Both the position numbers and the translations under genes were made by a program. This document shows positions 34,766-45,212 of a stretch of 64,000 bases of DNA, piece after piece. The notes beneath the pieces were generated by a model that did not search any database, was not told the origin of the DNA, and was given only the letters and a program-made list of their open reading frames with translations. The stretch covers positions 40,417,461 through 40,481,460 of the forward strand of contig OX246743.1 of the NCBI GenBank assembly GCA_945910005.1, given 5' to 3'. Position 1 is the stretch's first letter. Each line of letters starts with the position of its first letter. The stretch comes from Isoperla grammatica (Eukaryota > Arthropoda > Insecta > Plecoptera > Perlodidae).

Positions 34766-35285
34766 TGACGTCACGACTCTCCTGGCGCCCTCTGCAGCGT
34801 GCCACGATGTGCCAAGTAGATGCAAAATACTCAAATAGTATTTCGTAATAGAATTGTTCCCTTGACATTTTCTGTGACATGAACCGTTCAAACGTTATTA
34901 ATTAAAACGTGTTTATGACGTCATGACGCTCCTGGCGCCCTCTTCAGCGTGCCAGGATGTGCCAGGCAGGTGCAAAATACTTGTTTAGTATTTTATAGAA
35001 GAATTGTACCCTACATATTTTCTGTGACATGAACCGTTCAAACGTTATTAGTTCAAACGTGTATATGACGTCACGACGCTCCTGGCGCCCTCTGCAGCCC
35101 GCCAGAATATGGCAGATAGGTTATAAATTCTCATCTAGTATGACATCATAAAATTGTTCTCTTGATATTTTCTGTGACATAAACCGTTCAAAAGTAATTA
35201 ATTAAAACGTGTCTATGACGTCACGACGCTCCTGGCGCCCTCTGCAGCGTGCCAGGATCTGCCAGGTAGGTGCAAAATACTCGTA
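34766..35285. repeat. Four 150-bp tandem repeats, right arm
   Basis: The inverse of the left-arm repeats, with TGACGTCA at 34766, 34916, 35066 and 35216, again exactly 150 bp apart. Confidence 0.85.
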
Positions 35286-37774
35286 TGGTATGCCGTAACA
35301 GAATACCGTTTACCGCAATACTCTTTCACGAAAGGCGCACGAGAACTTAAATGTTACCTTTTGCTCCTCTACTAAAATGTTACCTGACTGGGACTGAAGT
35401 CTTACATCCTATTTCGTGTAAAAATACTCTTGCTAGTTGGGCACATAGGTATATACATCACATTAGAATAAAGAAAATATCGTTGATTTCCTGTCAATCA
35501 TATGGGATAGATGGGTTTTGCTATTTTTATTGGCGTTGCTTATTTTGCAACTTTATTGTAGAATGTTACAATATTATTTTGCCACTTAATTATAGAATGT
35601 TACAATATTATTTTGTATGTAGCATAGTCCTATAAAATGGGCTGAATGAATGAATTAAAATTGGCATGAAAACAGTTTAAGCTATACATACATGCTCAAT
35701 GTGCGGAAATTGCTTATAAAGGTAATATGTAAAATTGTGGGTACAGATTTTATGTATATGTAGTATGCAGTACCTGATTGTTTTAATTTTTTCTAGATAA
35801 TGCTTGCAAATTTCATTAGTGTTAAAATAGTTCGTTTTTGTGGTCTTCATTATAATTGACATCCCTACTCTGTTTCTACGGAAAATCATTTACCAAATGC
35901 TGTGTCATTCAATTTCCTGTTTATGCTTAAAGGTCGTGGGTGACATTTGTGTTTATTAAAATGATGGTTTGATATATTTTTATCTATAAATGCTAATTTG
36001 TGGTTCATTTTGCTACAAAACAAAATGTTGGCTAGTTTATCAAGGTTCTATGTAGCTCATATGCATTCCACCATTGTAGCACATAGTATCCCAGTCAGGC
36101 TTAACTTAGATAATTGGTATTGTATACAAACGACAAAGCTGGTTTGAGCTTCAAAAAGCACTTATACAAAATAACCTCTTGTCTATCCCATGTTCTCAAA
36201 GAAGTTGTGTTGTGTTAATTTCAAACTGTTATAGCTTTATGAAGTTTTCTTCTTCTGATTTACTTTTGTTCTTGATTCTAGCTTGCATAATTTGAGGGGA
36301 GCAAATGAAGTCACTAATTTATGTATAAACATCACAATGCATTAATGATAAATGTGGAATAAAGATAATATAATAGGTTATCAATTAAGCCATCACAGTA
36401 TAATTATGGCCCAGATGCACAGTCTAGATAAGTGTAGAATCTGTAGCCTACTTGGTTGTCTTGAAATTGTTTTATTACATGACATTTTTCATAAGAAAAA
36501 TAAATAAACTTGACTGTACCTATACTCCACTCTGATCTAATATTATTAGTTTGTCTTTTATTTTTGTTTTCAGTTTATTTTTCAGATGGCAGCTTATGTA
36601 GACTATTTGCATAATATATTTAAATTTGCTATATTTTCTGTCTTCTGTTTAAGAAAATTCTAATTTTTGAAAAAATAAACAATTTGTCAAGATGTCCATG
36701 CAGATATAAACAATGCCTACTCAGTCTGCAGTGAATGTCAGAGTACTGGCTACCTTGTTTCTCCTTGTTGCTTTTCAAGGTAACTTTCGGTTTAATAATA
36801 TGATTCAGTAAATCATATCCAATACAGTACTATATGTTTATGATGTTATTAAACTTCAATGTGGACTCATATTTCAGTGAACCATGGCATCATAATTATC
36901 CAATGTGTTTACTGTACTTGTAAATCTTTCTACCAGTATTGCACTGCTTTTAAAATGTTAAAAAGTATGGATATGTGGCTAAAGGAGGAAAAAGAATAAA
37001 GACTAGAATTTTAAAGTGTCTTCTTTTATATACTTCCCTATCATTTTAATACTACTTCACTTTTCCCATCATTATATGTGTATTTTGTTGTGTCTAAACA
37101 ACGAACTTGACCAAAGAAATAGTTCTTTGTTTTACAGGGCAAATTTTTATTTTTAGGAACGATTGTGTAATTACTATTGTTTGATCCTATATTAATTTGT
37201 ACCGTGGAAGTCTTATCCTTGTGTATTTTGTTTTAGATATCTACTTCTTAATATTTGTATGTTATCCTGTCTAATGGTATGTGGTAAGTGATAAACTTGA
37301 CAATGACAATGACAATTTATACAATTTATGGAGGTGGCTCCCCGACCAGCAACAACGACATCCTCTCTGTGCTTGTTGACACACTAACTCATTCACAAGT
37401 ATTTATTTAGACTTAGTACACTACCATCCATTGATATACAATCTGCATGGAAGTAGTTGCACTTTTTTGTTTTTTTTGAGGGTTTTTTTCGGTTCCTGTG
37501 TTGTCTTGAGTTGCATGATGTTATAACTAGACTGTACTTGTCAGTAATTGTGCACAATATGATGCATGATAATATCTGTATTGGTAGGGCAAATGGTAGA
37601 TTAGAAGTTGGTCTAATAAACCACGGTTTCTGCGTTCAGGTTTGAATCCTGGTTTGGGCATCGATCGTAATCGATAATTAAAATAAATGTTTATTTATTG
37701 TCTACCCACTCGGTGACAAAAACTCATCATCTACCGAGAATAGACTTTCAGCTAACATTGTGTCCCTGTTTCAG

Positions 37775-38022
37775 GTAATGTCAAGGCCAAGCACAAGGTC
37801 AAGCACGAGTGTGAAGTCGATACCAAGTATGACGTGGACGAGCGAAAGCCAATAGGCATCCACTCGACGTTTCCCTCCCTAATGGAGGTGAGCGTAAACT
37901 ACGTGCGTGGACATAACCCAGGATACCAGTGCCCGTTCTGTCCGTTCCGATCGATCTTCAAAGAAGACACCAGTCAACATATCGTCGGACGCCATTTTAT
38001 CAAGAACGTTGTGTTTCGTTGA
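37775..38022 (+). CDS. lola: lola terminal exon, single C2H2 finger
   Basis: After CCTGTTTCAG, two bases and 81 codons run to TGA. One C2H2 finger is present at residues 52-73 (CPFCPFRSIFKEDTSQH then IVGRH), matching the terminal lola finger. The usual upstream C2HC finger is missing; a Lys/His-rich segment with HKVKHEC may be its decayed end. The acceptor, phase and stop are normal, so the exon may encode a tail with a single finger. Confidence 0.78.
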
Positions 38023-38064
38023 ATTACCGAACGTGAAAATTGCGGAGTAGATGCAAAAACATTA

Positions 38065-38213
38065 GGGCAGATGCACAGCTAACTTTCAAGTTAAGTACAG
38101 GATTCATGTTGCTATGGAATTGTATTACATGCTATTTTCCATAAAAAAAAACTCACTAGCAACCCTAAAAAATAAATCCTATATCGACTCGACTACGACT
38201 GTGCATCTGCCCC
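38065..38213. mobile_element. MITE with GGGCAGATGCACAG terminal repeats (copy 2)
   Basis: GGGCAGATGCACAG at the left and CTGTGCATCTGCCC at the right are perfect inverses over 14 bp. Internal TTGCTATGG and GGATT blocks are shared with the copy at 23,401. Confidence 0.75.
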
Positions 38214-39661
38214 AACCTACGGTTAAGACAAGAAACTCCTTGTTTTCATTGGTAACACATTTTTGGTAGCGATCCTGGCGGCGAGGCTCTAATCTCAGTC
38301 CTCCTCCTGTATCCTTAAAATGGTGACAATTGCCGCTACTCATTCTGGATCTAGTTTAGACAAACCAGTCATCTAAAGACCCTTGAATGCTGATTCATAT
38401 CCAACAGGCTGTGAATCAAGTTTATTTAACTAGAGCCTCTCCAGCGTGTTTTCATGTCACCGTATTTACAATATTATTGTCAATTATTAAAGTCTTTGGT
38501 GAAAGTTTCTGAGTTCTGAGATGTTACCTCTTTGTCGCTAGCAATGTCAACGCATCACTGTTTATCTGGTGCTTTTCATAAAATTTGTGTCATTTCAGGT
38601 TAATTTAAAGAAATCAAAAACTTTGACATGTGTTTTGGTGAAGCACATTTGTATACCATATCGTTGATCAATAACTTAACTTTGAATTTGGTATTGTATT
38701 TGAAACACAGTAATGTATTAATGACCATTATTGCTATTATGTTGAGATGTCATTGGCTTTAAAGACATGAAGATGAATAGAGTGGTTTATCTATGGTATG
38801 TTGGCCATGCTGGTGATGTTTTATGTTTAATATATTTGTCTGAGTTAGAATAGTTAATAAAGTAAGTACACTCAAAACAAGTTCAGTCACAAATGTATTT
38901 TGTAGTTGTGAAACACATAATGTGTAATTTTGGAATGTTTATTAAAACAATGGAAAATAACATATACCACTTACTTATATGTACTAATTTAACTTTTTAT
39001 TTGACATAATATCCTCGTCAAATTCTTCAAAAACTGTCCTGTACACTTCAAGACTGAAACTGCCCACTTTACTAAATCATGTTTTTTTCACGTTCACTTC
39101 TGTTTATCAGATTGAAACTTTGAGAATTCTTTGATCACAAATTCTTTGAAATCAAAGTTGTTCTGAATCAGCCTTGTTGATTCTGGCATCTGTCCGCAGG
39201 TGTTCGCACTGTCCAATCACTGATTCATGTGTTTCATATTTGAAATATCGATCTTTGATTGGTTATCGCTCACTCGTCGATGGTGTTCGAAGCCTGCAGG
39301 GTTGGTTTAGTCACTTTAAATTAAAGTCCCCCACTGCAAATCAGTTTAGTTACTGAGTGGGTAGACTCTAAATGTGAATTTATTTTTATTTTTTTATTTA
39401 TTTAACACCGATGTAAAGATGTTACATACTGAATATTGATTATAGATTATTATGTCATCCTCCATCCATGTATACTTGTCCCGAAACAACCTTACCGATG
39501 TATTCGTTATAGATGAGTGCTTCGTGGTGAACCAGCGATCGGTATTGTTGATTAGGGCTCGCTGATTGTCTACGAATCAATCGTCTACGACAAACCTTGC
39601 TAATATTGTTTTTGGATAAGTATAAGGATTTGTTATTGCTCATTATGCCAATTCGTTTCAG
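38214..39661. other. Intron sequence without supported exon
   Basis: AT-rich unique sequence; no finger pattern until the decayed exon that follows. Confidence 0.5.
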
Positions 39662-39795
39662 GTGCTGTGGTTTATCAGACATTGTTTCATATCAATGATT
39701 TCTAATGTCAAATCTCCTTGCAATGCTACAAGAACAAGCCAACCCTAAGTAGACATATAATATATGAATGTGGGAAAGAGTCACAATTTCTCTGA
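39662..39795 (+). pseudogene. Decayed lola terminal exon
   Basis: A TCGTTTCAG acceptor survives, and the first codons read in the common phase as AVVYQTLFHINDF then stop. Downstream, from 39706, the finger end is still legible: CYKNKPTLSRHIIYECGKES, then QFL and a stop where the second finger should begin. The spacing of the first Cys pair is wrong and the terminal C2H2 finger is gone. The LSRH…YECGKE signature leaves little doubt of origin. Confidence 0.8.
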
Positions 39796-40103
39796 CGATT
39801 TTTCGCGATACATTTCAAACATAAAAGCTATGATTCCTCGTTATATTTCATTTTTATATTAACTCATCCTTTGTCATTGAGAAAATTAGCAATTCAAATA
39901 CAATGGCGATTACATGCATGAATTGGAGTCGACACTGGGCTCATATTTAGCTCTTTATATATATTTCGATCGCCATACTTATGGCTAAAAAGTGTTATTT
40001 TTTGTGTACGAGTTATGCCATTACAATATATATCAGAGGTTTTTAATACCATTCACTTAAAAGTACAGGGATTCGTTAAAATGTTATGTTATTTTTGTTT
40101 CAG

Positions 40104-40429
40104 ATTTTGTAACGGCAACTTTCCGAGTAGAAACCTGTTTTCAAGTTCAACACAAGGAAAAGATAGCTTCTCGCTTTCACTGCATCCCTTGCGATAGAAG
40201 CTTCAAGCTCAAGCAGCATTATAGAACCCACCTCAAGTATGAATGCGGGAAAGAGCTGCATTGCGGAGGGTGTACTAGAATATTCAAAAGTAAAACAGGC
40301 TTGAACACCCATCAGAGATACGAGTGTGGGAAAGAACCCATGTTTCCATGTTCTCTATGCTCTTATCGGGCTACACGCAAAGGCTCGTTAAAATCACATC
40401 TCATAAACAAACACAAATTAACTGGTTGA
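40104..40429 (+). CDS. lola: lola terminal exon, three fingers
   Basis: The acceptor TTTTTGTTTCAG is followed by two bases and 107 codons to TGA. C2HC fingers lie at residues 26-47 (CIPCDRSFKLKQHYRTH) and 53-74 (CGGCTRIFKSKTGLNTH), and C2H2 at 82-103 (CSLCSYRATRKGSLKSH). Linkers YECGKELH and YECGKEPMF fit the family; the short LH linker between fingers 1 and 2 is shared with exons at 41,632 and 44,896. All ligands are intact. It lies 308 nt after the decayed exon. Confidence 0.92.
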
Positions 40430-41631
40430 TTCATGTCGGGTTTAGTTTACTTCTGTCAGGATCAAAGATAGATTTAAGTCAGTTTTCCAAAGTTTAAGTC
40501 TTAAAAGTTGTTTACCTTGACCTAGATCTAAGTGTTACGGAATGTAATTTACAAATGATGACGTCAAATTACCTCCGTGAGTGTGACATTTAATTCCACT
40601 CGTTACTTAAATTATTTCTTAAAGTGTATTTGCTATTTAATGAAACTTCACAAATACCAGTATATTTTCTGTTTCTTGTATATACAGTCGTGGACAATAT
40701 CTTGAAGCCAGACTAGTATTTGCTCTTTGCACAGTTGAAAACCACATCGAAATGGATGTATTCAAGCTTGCTAAGTTTAAGTTTCTACTTGCTATTCTGC
40801 ACTTTTATAAGTTCGGTAAAGAATAAATGTCCTTGTTGCCTGCCCAATATATACACTGACTAATATCTGCGATACCAAATTTTGATGAAGACTGATGAAA
40901 TACTTAGAAATCCACTCGTTTTATTTGGATCTTCTTGAAAGTTATTGATGTATTTCTAAGGTAGACCATTTAAGTAACTTATGTTGGAAACGCAAGGTCA
41001 TGAACTAATGTTATTTGTGTATGACGGGCCGCTAATTATTTTGTTCGGGACTAAGGGCGGAATTCATAGTCGTCCCTTTGTGTACGACCTTCAGTGGTTA
41101 CTAAGGATTTTGGTTTTCCATATGGGAATTGCATGCATGGAACTGGCAACCACAGCCGCACCCTTTAGGCTATGGGTCGACTAATACAGACCCCACTTGT
41201 TTTCTTTGTGGAAACTACGCTTCTGATTGGTGGTTGCCATCGAAAAAACAAGTTAGTCTTAGACTAAATATTTAACGGTCCATCATAATACTGGGTTTAA
41301 TTTTATGTTGTAAATATTATGTAAATAAATTGTTGAAGTGAATTGTGGTTTATTAGATTGTCCTGGCTTCTTTACTCGTTACTAATCAGTAACTGGAATC
41401 AGTATAACTAATCCAATAAAATGGTTGTTACGTTAGTCAAGTGAGTACAAATATTTTTACCATCCCAATTACCATGGGTGTCTGTTGTTGAAAGGCAGGA
41501 TGCTTACAGATCATTATTTAGTTAATAGCGTTATCAAGTATTGTACCCTACCCAGATACCCCTAATAAAGGTTTGTTTGTCATAATATATGTGTTGTAAT
41601 ATTAGTGATAACAAAATGCTTTGTGTTTTAG
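40430..41631. other. Intron/3' flank
   Basis: No exon seen. Around 41,050-41,180 is a possible relative of the ATAGTCGTCC MITE, too degenerate to call. Confidence 0.45.
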
Positions 41632-41939
41632 GAAATCTCCGCGCCTTTCCTTACTATGCTGATGACAGCTTGAACAGCGTACGCTTGTATTGTAATGGCT
41701 GCCAGAAAACGTACAAAGAACGGAGACATCTTAACTATCACATGAAGCACGAATGTGGGAAAGACCTGCGATGTCCTAAATGCAACAAGAAGTTCAAACT
41801 AAAGTGTCACTTGTTTGGCCACATGAAAAATGTTTGTGGGAAAGAGCCTATATTTCAGTGTTTGTTTTGTACGTTTCGAGGCCAAACGAAGGGCGATTTG
41901 GAATTGCATCTTACTAGGTGCATTAACAGAATGCTGTAA
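41632..41939 (+). CDS. lola: lola terminal exon, three fingers (last one C2HC)
   Basis: After GTGTTTTAG, two bases and 101 codons run to TAA. C2HC fingers lie at residues 20-41 (CNGCQKTYKERRHLNYH) and 47-68 (CPKCNKKFKLKCHLFGH). The third finger, 76-96 (CLFCTFRGQTKGDLELH), ends LTRC instead of x4-His, so the usual terminal C2H2 has become C2HC. The second finger is nearly the same as that of the exon at 44,896, marking the two as paralogues. Confidence 0.9.
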
Positions 41940-42993
41940 AACAGTTTTTTTTTTGTAACTGAATAGGATAGACATTTAATAAATAAACACAAATAATTAG
42001 CTGGTATCTATTGCAAATAGTACAAGTGTTAAAATGGCGCCAAATCGACGTTTTTTTTTTGTAATTTTGTGGGTATATGTAATGTGGGAAAAGCCTAAAA
42101 TATGCTAGCCTAGATTGGTGTTTTATGGTCTAAAGAAAGACCGAATGGAACAATTTCAAGTATTCTACCCAGTTGGTTGCCATTTTCAAACTAACAATTG
42201 AATGGTGAGTGAATTTTACTAAACTTGGCTTTTGGGTACAGCTGCGTCTATTGATTAAATCTTAAAATGCTTTAAAATTCATTTTTAGCCTTTTAACGAT
42301 TTTTACGCAAGTTAAAATAAAAAAAGTTACCCCAAGTTTTTTACACTATATGTTTAGTATCGCGTTTCTTGCTGTGCTACCTGTAAACACATGGTTCTCA
42401 GGGATCCTCACTAGCACAAGTACAATTACAACAAACGATTTTATTTAAAACTTTTATAGTGTATTTGTGTTTTCATTATTTGCTTGTAAATAAATCTTGA
42501 CATTTTAACATTACTTACATTTATTTATCCTATTGCTTCTGATTCCATACCAGTAAGAAACATTTAGTACACAAAATGCCAGAGCGTGTAGTTTGAGATC
42601 GAGAAATATAGTTGTGCACTGAACAGGAAAATTACATTGATATTGTTTTACATTGTCATGATCTAGTTATATTGACATCAATCATTTCATATACCATTTC
42701 ATTTCGGCCGGAAACAAAAAATATGTAACTTCTTTCTTAACTAAATAAAAATTTAACTAGATTGGAAAATAAATTATTATGAAAAATTATTATTATTATT
42801 ATGAAAAATTATTATTAAATTATTATTATGAATTATTTATGAAAATAAATGATTGTGTCCTTGGGATTTGCAGATGGTGATTTTATTTTACACACATTAT
42901 TTTGTACACACATTAAAAATTAAGTACTGTACAGTAGTTTTTTTGACATTGTTTTATTTATTTTGTTTTTAAATATCTTACATTTTTTCACAG

Positions 42994-43391
42994 ATGCAGT
43001 TGCTTGGCCGTTTCCCGTGATCTCTACTATTGATCAGACTGAGCAGAAAGCAAGTCGCTTTCCTTGTCAGGGCTGTCAGAGAACGTTCAAGTATTTACCT
43101 TCGCTCACCTACCACATGGTTCAGTGTTGCGGGAAGGAGCAAAAAAAGTTTCAGTGCCCAAAGTGTAATAAGTGGTACAAACACGAACAACGCTTGGCAT
43201 ATCACGTAGAGTTTGAATGTGGAGTCGCTCAGCTAGTGTCCTGTCCAAACTGTTCAAAAAAGTATAAAAATGAGCATTTTTTGCAAAATCATTTAAAATA
43301 TGATTGTGGGAAAGAGCTGGTGTGTCCAAAATGCAAGAAAATGTTTAATACCAGTATTTCATTGCAGGCCCATTCGTATAATTGTAAGTGA
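42994..43391 (+). CDS. lola: lola terminal exon, four C2HC fingers
   Basis: The acceptor TTTTTTCACAG is followed by two bases and 131 codons to TGA. Four fingers, at about residues 24-45, 54-75, 83-104 and 110-130, include CPKCNKWYKHEQRLAYH and CPNCSKKYKNEHFLQNH. All have Cys as fourth ligand, and no classical terminal C2H2 finger exists. In this it resembles the poly-C2HC cassettes at the start of the window, while its linkers (CGKELV) are of the classical kind. It could be the type of exon from which the long arrays grew. Confidence 0.9.
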
Positions 43392-44895
43392 GATGATTAG
43401 AGGATTTCAACCATCATGAGTTTTATTGTAAGAGTCAAGATCCTGTCAATCTCCTGTCAACGGATCAATCAACGAACCCCAACTTTGGGGTTTACCAAAA
43501 TCAAGCTAAGAAATTGAGACTGCCATGGCATTTTAGTTAAGCATTTTATCCTTTTCTCTCTTTTTTATTTTTTTATTATTGTATTTATTTTTATATTTAA
43601 ATTTTTAAGGTTTATTTGAAAGAACATACCTTCAGTTGGGAACTGTCTTCAATTCACACATTATGTTGTAGAACCACAAAAAAATGGAATAGAATAGTTT
43701 AATACATATATGTTTCTGTATTATTAATTAATAAACATTCACAAACAGATAATTTTTCCTGAGCCTTTTCTGTATAGGCCCTACTGCCCTTATCATTGCA
43801 TCCTCTCCTCATTTGAATAAATTTTAAATTTTCACGAAAACAAGGATGTTTCGATTTGTTGACAAGGATTTCTTCTGTGTATCAGTGGAAGTGTTTATTT
43901 ACTTGCTTGTTTTTACTAACTTTCTACTTACTTGACTTTCAATTGTGATAATGATAGTCATGTTTGTAATCCCTTGGCAATGGATGAGGTGTAGAGTTAA
44001 GTTGTGGATTGAATTCGTGCATTGGTTCGTGTACGGAAATAAATAAAAAATAGTAATTTTAACCTGTGTTTCTTCTATCTGATAACCTATTCCCATCCCC
44101 ATCGTTGCTAATTACGACATCCTTTGGTTTGAGTTTGTTTTATCTTCCATCTAGACTAAATCAAATGTGTACTTGTCACTGTATATACCTATCTGTAAGC
44201 ATGTTTATATTGTAAATATTCTTTCGTTTTTAATATATTGTTAAAACAATAACGCAATGCACATTTTTGCACGTTATCCTTCATAACCATGTTCATCCGT
44301 CACGTTAAAAATCCAAACTACTGTTTTAGTTCATCATGGGAGTTAATAATTTACTTATTAGATTTATTGTTTATTTATTTATTTAATATTACTAAGTATT
44401 ATTTTATATTTTATAAAATAATTTTTTCTAGTTTTTGGATGTAGGCTTATTATGTTAATACAGTACGTGTTATTTTCAGCAACTTTTAATCATTTTTGAG
44501 CTTTTTACATTGGTGTAAATAATTGTGTTTTATAAAACAGTTTTAGAGTAGCGATGAAGAACGATGATCGATGACCCTGCTAACTATGCAAACTAATGGC
44601 ATTACGCTGAAGATCTTAAATTTAAGTCTGGAATATGTACATACTAAATTTCCATACGGTGTGGCCTAACGGTTGAGACTACTCTCCCATAAATGTGAGA
44701 CTCGGGTTCGCTTCCTCGTCAACTTCTTTAACTATCCGCTAACCTTATTGTACATATTTTCCTATGTGGGTGTTTCTTTAATGCATGCATGCATTTATGT
44801 TACGTTTGTTGTTCTTACATTCAAAATGCTTATTTTTTCATGATAAAAGAGCAAGGATCGTTTATTTGTATTTACTCTTCCGTTTATTGTTTCAG
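43392..44895. other. Intron/3' flank with a tRNA-like relic
   Basis: AT-rich. At 44,660-44,735 GTGTGGCCTAACGG and GGGTTCGCTTCC resemble the A and B boxes of a tRNA-derived SINE head, but no clean cloverleaf is seen. Confidence 0.35.
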
Positions 44896-45212
44896 GTTCT
44901 AGTTTGTGGGATGTCCCTGTTCTAACTTCTTTACTTTGCCAAGAAGAAAAGAAGCCAAGCATTTTTTGTCCGTATTGCTCTAAGTTCTTCAGAGAACAAC
45001 GCCGGCTAAATTATCATCTGAAACACGAGTGCGGGAAAGACCTCAGTTGTCCAACGTGCGGTAAAAGTTTCAAACTGAAATGTCACCTGTTGGGTCACAT
45101 GAGAAATATTTGTGGGAAAGAACCGCGATATCCGTGTTCGTTCTGTAATTACCGTTCTATTCAGCGGAGTCATTTAGAAGCTCATGTAAGGCAAAATCAT
45201 TCGCAGCTTTGA
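44896..45212 (+). CDS. lola: lola terminal exon, three fingers
   Basis: After TTGTTTCAG, two bases and 104 codons run to TGA. C2HC fingers lie at residues 24-45 (CPYCSKFFREQRRLNYH) and 51-72 (CPTCGKSFKLKCHLLGH), and C2H2 at 80-101 (CSFCNYRSIQRSHLEAH). The second finger and linkers match the 41,632 exon closely, while the third finger keeps the usual C2H2 form. Intact. Confidence 0.92.

Larger units (their letters stand above)
31635..35367. mobile_element. 3.7-kb foldback element with ~1.5-kb inverted arms
   Basis: The left arm (about 31,635-33,161) and right arm (about 33,839-35,367) are near-identical inverse copies around a unique centre of about 680 bp. Each arm holds four subterminal 150-bp repeats and one copy of the 3' half of a coding region. 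The outer ends begin GAGGAGCAAAAGGTA (the right end carries a small extra AAATGTTACC-type insertion). A clean target duplication was not found. The family is unclassified: the protein pieces match a Cys-rich type widespread in invertebrate repeats, recognised from memory only. Confidence 0.8.
29307..37774. other. Transposon-rich interval without host exons
   Basis: It contains an hAT-type MITE (30,443-30,997), a 3.7-kb foldback element (about 31,635-35,367) and long AT-rich unique sequence. A tRNA B-box-like string at about 37,630 (GGTTTGAATCCTGG) has no convincing cloverleaf. Confidence 0.55.

Noticed and set aside
44661..44735. Possible tRNA gene (A-box and B-box-like strings)
   Set aside because: I could not pair acceptor and anticodon stems; more likely a SINE head or pseudo-tRNA.
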